Shown: positions 61,362 to 64,000 of the stretch, piece by piece
Position numbering within the stretch: the stretch's first letter is position 1
Layout of the letters: every line of letters begins with the position of its first letter
Source: Seminavis robusta
Lineage: Eukaryota; Bacillariophyta; Bacillariophyceae; Naviculales; Naviculaceae
Direction: 5' to 3'
NCBI GenBank assembly: GCA_903772945.1
Contig: CAICTM010000168.1
Span: forward strand, 1-64,000
Length of the DNA: 64,000 nt
Notes under the pieces: model-generated
Database searches by the model: none
Seen by the model: only the letters and a program-made list of their open reading frames with translations
What the model was told of the DNA's origin: nothing
Translations under genes and position numbers: made by a program

Positions 61362-64000
61362 TCATTTCTTAACTCGGGTACCGGCCCATGGTTGTTGACA
61401 AATGACACACTGGGTCTTCCCGCTTCTCTTGAACCACTCCGTCAGGCACTGCGTGTGGAATCGATTGGAGCATGTTGTGCATTCAAGCTCAGGTAGCTTG
61501 TGACTCTTGAGATGCAGCACGCTATAGCAAACTGGGCATGGTTCCACCCCATCAAACTCCTTGTCCACATTCTCCTTCCACAACATCAAAGCTTCTTGCA
61601 AAGTTCCACCCTGATTGTTCAGCATCATGGTAATTTGGAGCGACCAAAGCTTCCAACGCTTGGCAGACACTCCAAGAGTTTGTGAACAATCCACCTCGGC
61701 ATTCCGGAGAGGGAAGAAGGACGGCAGTCGGATCATGACTTTGAGCTTGATTTCATCTTGAATGTAAATTGCCGTGATCTCTCTAGTCGTCACACTTCCA
61801 GTGACAGTCATGGTGCCAAAGACATTTTTGATTGTAGCATACTTCAGCCTCTCCAATTCGCTCCGCAGGATCACAGGTGCAATGTGGGCTTCAATGTAAT
61901 CGCGAATAGGTCCAGTGTAAACCTTGGGACACTCGCTTTCCCACCATTTCCTGGACAGCGTGGGCAGGGCCTCCACAGTACGAAACAATACTAGAGAGGC
62001 CAGTTCCATTTTGTTCACCATGGCTTCGTTCCTTATCAGCGCATCCAAATCCACATCTGAGCTGGCCTTTCCAGAACGATCAGTACCCACTCCCGTGTGA
62101 AGTAATATCAGGTTAAGGATCGAATCCACGGCGCCACTCTTGTCGATGTAGGAGCAGAGCGATGGACGGTATGACGGGTCCTTTCGCACAAAGGCATCGA
62201 TGAAACTCAAACAGGCGAGCCAAGCTAACATCCTGCCAATGATGACTTCGTGGTGGACGCTATCACTGTACTCTTCATCTGACCAAGACTCAATTTCGGT
62301 CATTAGCCTGTGCGGTAGCAGTTCACTTGTAGTCTCAACATCTTCTTCCAGCTCATCCTTCTCTTCTGTGTCCATGGTTTCCGTCCATTGCGCCAGTCGC
62401 CGGGACGTCGCCTCGTTGGGAGTTGGGTCACCCAGCACCTGTGTTGATCGGGCAAGAGCTTCCAGCAAGCGGAACGCCTGCCAACGCTTGTCTTCTGCAG
62501 TCAGAGCTTCAACAAACGTATCCGCGAATTCCGAGCACGTAGCCGTGAGTAAGTCTTGATCTCGGGTGACCATCGAAGAAACGATATCCGGAAATCTCGA
62601 GAGTGATCGCCAGGCTGGGCGAATCCCGCTGATAGGATGGCAATTCTCGTCGAAATCTTGTCCGATTATGCCGTGTTGCTTGATGCTGTGCTCCCACTTC
62701 AACGAGAAGCCTTCCATGACTCGCATTACGGTCTGTACTCCAAGATTGGCAACGTTGGAATCGTACTTTCGAGAAGCAACCAATGCGATCTGGATACCAC
62801 GCAGCGCAAGCAGTGTATCCATGTCGGATCCATTCGAGTCACCGCTGCCGAGGATTGAGATGGCTCCGTTGTACAGGCATACGAGAGCCCGATCGCGAAG
62901 TTCACTATTGTTTCCAAGCGCCCCGTCCGATGTTATCAACCAAGAAAACACAGCGCGATCCAATTCAGATACAGTCTCGCCAGAAGTATGAGCCCCGTGA
63001 TACTCCAGAACCGAAGCAGTTATTTGCTCAGCATCGAATGTCATCAGCTGGGAATTCCAATCGGCTTCAGGGGTATTCAGGCCCAGACCACACGACAAAG
63101 ACAGGAGCATGAGCTCCTGAACAACAGTTTCTACGGTTGTATCCCCATGATCACTCAGCAGGGCGCGAAGTCGGCCAACGGATCCTTGCAACAACTGAAA
63201 CATGTCGTAGTGAAGGCTCCCAATGCCCCTTTCAGATCCAACGCCACACTGGAAGAAGACAACACTCGCGAGCTCGGCTGCGCAGGATCTCCAGGGAGTT
63301 GAAGAAAAGGATTCCTTGTTGAGAGCAGGAACAATCATTTTCGCTATTCTTTCTCGATCAAATTCCTCCGAGGCATCTTCGGCGTCATCTTCTTCGGGAT
63401 TGAAGACATCTCGTGGCTTGACTCTGTCGACCATGAGATCACAAAGCTGCGATGCAAGAGCTACGGCCTTCCGGACGCCGCTTAAGTCTTGAGCTTGCAA
63501 GAATGCTCTGAGTTCGGATGTAGCCGCAATTAGCCAACTTTCCAGCGTTTTCCTACGTAGACTCGTCTTTCCCCCGAGTACTGCCAAAAGTTGAGCACAA
63601 TGATCCTTTCGTTGCGCTGCACGAATTGAGCCGGCCCCGCCGACGCTTGCCTCTGATAAGGACATCAAGAGTTGCACAACGAACGGAGTATCGTTCTGAG
63701 CACCGCAGCTTTGAAGGAGCTCAAGTCTCTCCGCAGTTAAGATCTCAGAGAAGATGTTCATCAGACAGCAGAAAAGGAAATCTCTGCTCATAGAAGACTG
63801 CCATAATGAGATATCCCCGAGTGCAACCAACTCCAACAATGACATTGCGCCCTTTTCTTGCTTGCCGAATCGCATCAAACGACGAGCCATGTCAGACCAC
63901 AGCTCCACATCTTTCTGGGCGTTTGATTCCCTGGCCTTTGATGCCTTGGCTACCAAAGCAGAGCGAAGGATAGTGGAGCTCTTCGCAATGACGGTTGACA
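61362..64000 (-). CDS. LTN1: Listerin E3 ubiquitin ligase, C-terminal part
   Basis: The frame stays open to the right edge with no ATG in its first part, so the gene starts beyond the window; at least 878 residues lie here. The N-terminal 600 residues are helical repeats. The end carries the RWD-like region (LWSLQITMMLNNQGGTLQEA, LMLWKENVDKEFDGVEPC) and a RING of the Listerin class: CPVC, CTTCSNRFHTQC, WF, CVIC. In yeast and animals Listerin binds split 60S subunits and ubiquitylates stalled nascent chains. The match around the RING is strong. The 3' end faces the J-domain gene at 111 bp. Confidence 0.93.
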   Translation of the reverse strand, partial: STVIAKSSTILRSALVAKASKARESNAQKDVELWSDMARRLMRFGKQEKGAMSLLELVALGDISLWQSSMSRDFLFCCLMNIFSEILTAERLELLQSCGAQNDTPFVVQLLMSLSEASVGGAGSIRAAQRKDHCAQLLAVLGGKTSLRRKTLESWLIAATSELRAFLQAQDLSGVRKAVALASQLCDLMVDRVKPRDVFNPEEDDAEDASEEFDRERIAKMIVPALNKESFSSTPWRSCAAELASVVFFQCGVGSERGIGSLHYDMFQLLQGSVGRLRALLSDHGDTTVETVVQELMLLSLSCGLGLNTPEADWNSQLMTFDAEQITASVLEYHGAHTSGETVSELDRAVFSWLITSDGALGNNSELRDRALVCLYNGAISILGSGDSNGSDMDTLLALRGIQIALVASRKYDSNVANLGVQTVMRVMEGFSLKWEHSIKQHGIIGQDFDENCHPISGIRPAWRSLSRFPDIVSSMVTRDQDLLTATCSEFADTFVEALTAEDKRWQAFRLLEALARSTQVLGDPTPNEATSRRLAQWTETMDTEEKDELEEDVETTSELLPHRLMTEIESWSDEEYSDSVHHEVIIGRMLAWLACLSFIDAFVRKDPSYRPSLCSYIDKSGAVDSILNLILLHTGVGTDRSGKASSDVDLDALIRNEAMVNKMELASLVLFRTVEALPTLSRKWWESECPKVYTGPIRDYIEAHIAPVILRSELERLKYATIKNVFGTMTVTGSVTTREITAIYIQDEIKLKVMIRLPSFFPLRNAEVDCSQTLGVSAKRWKLWSLQITMMLNNQGGTLQEALMLWKENVDKEFDGVEPCPVCYSVLHLKSHKLPELECTTCSNRFHTQCLTEWFKRSGKTQCVICQQPWAGTRVKK

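Noticed and set aside
1-64000. tRNA or other structured RNA genes
   Set aside because: A by-eye search for T-loop strings such as GGTTCGAATCC found one hit near 35,133, but it lies inside protein-coding sequence without a cloverleaf; none is reported.

Overview
The window looks like nuclear DNA of a diatom, most likely a repeat-rich raphid pennate. The evidence is compact genes with few short GT-AG introns (76 to 237 bp), start codons in ATG context with no bacterial operons, plastid presequences ending in ASAF-like motifs (CP12-like protein, SAP-hydrolase), a candidate silica-wall membrane protein, a large ammonium transporter gene, and ordinary eukaryotic core genes (RPS6, SmD2, YJU2, TFIIH p62, Raptor, Listerin). 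The genus is an inference; I cannot name the species from sequence alone.

Region 1 (1 to about 13,400) is an accessory, repeat-rich block. It holds a foldback element whose inverted arms are arrays of the palindrome CTTAGGCTAAG (891-2111), an intact lone tyrosine recombinase of Crypton type (3029-4972), an intact Crinkler-type P-loop NTPase plus restriction-like nuclease (6074-7699), and a decayed piggyBac transposon with a 22-bp terminal inverted repeat (8531-11957). Small hairpins and CTAG-rich stretches fill the gaps.

Region 2 (13,400 to 64,000) is gene-dense, with genes mostly in alternating divergent and convergent pairs. In order: ammonium transporter; TFIIH p62; YJU2 splicing factor; a plastid FrhB-family (BciB/HCAR) reductase; a 1356-residue disordered nuclear-type protein; a plastid SAP-domain dienelactone hydrolase; a TKL kinase; a two-CW-zinc-finger chromatin-type protein; SmD2; RPS6; a membrane-anchored beta'-COP-like propeller; a tandem translin-TRAX protein; Raptor; a tandem CP12-like plastid protein; a membrane-anchored WLM metalloprotease; a nested MITE in a GTAGACA minisatellite; a silicalemma-type membrane protein; a secreted J-domain protein; and the C-terminal part of Listerin running off the right edge.

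Functional themes are nitrogen uptake and growth control (AMT, Raptor, RPS6), RNA processing and quality control (YJU2, SmD2, translin-TRAX, Listerin), transcription and chromatin (p62, CW protein), and plastid metabolism (reductase, hydrolase, CP12-like). The best candidates for something new are the translin-TRAX single-chain fusion, the tandem CP12-like protein with a glutamine-rich tail, the membrane-tethered beta'-COP-like propeller and WLM protease, and the Crypton and Crinkler-type genes. Intron borders below were set by hand from GT/AG sites, reading frame and family alignment from memory; no transcript data were available.
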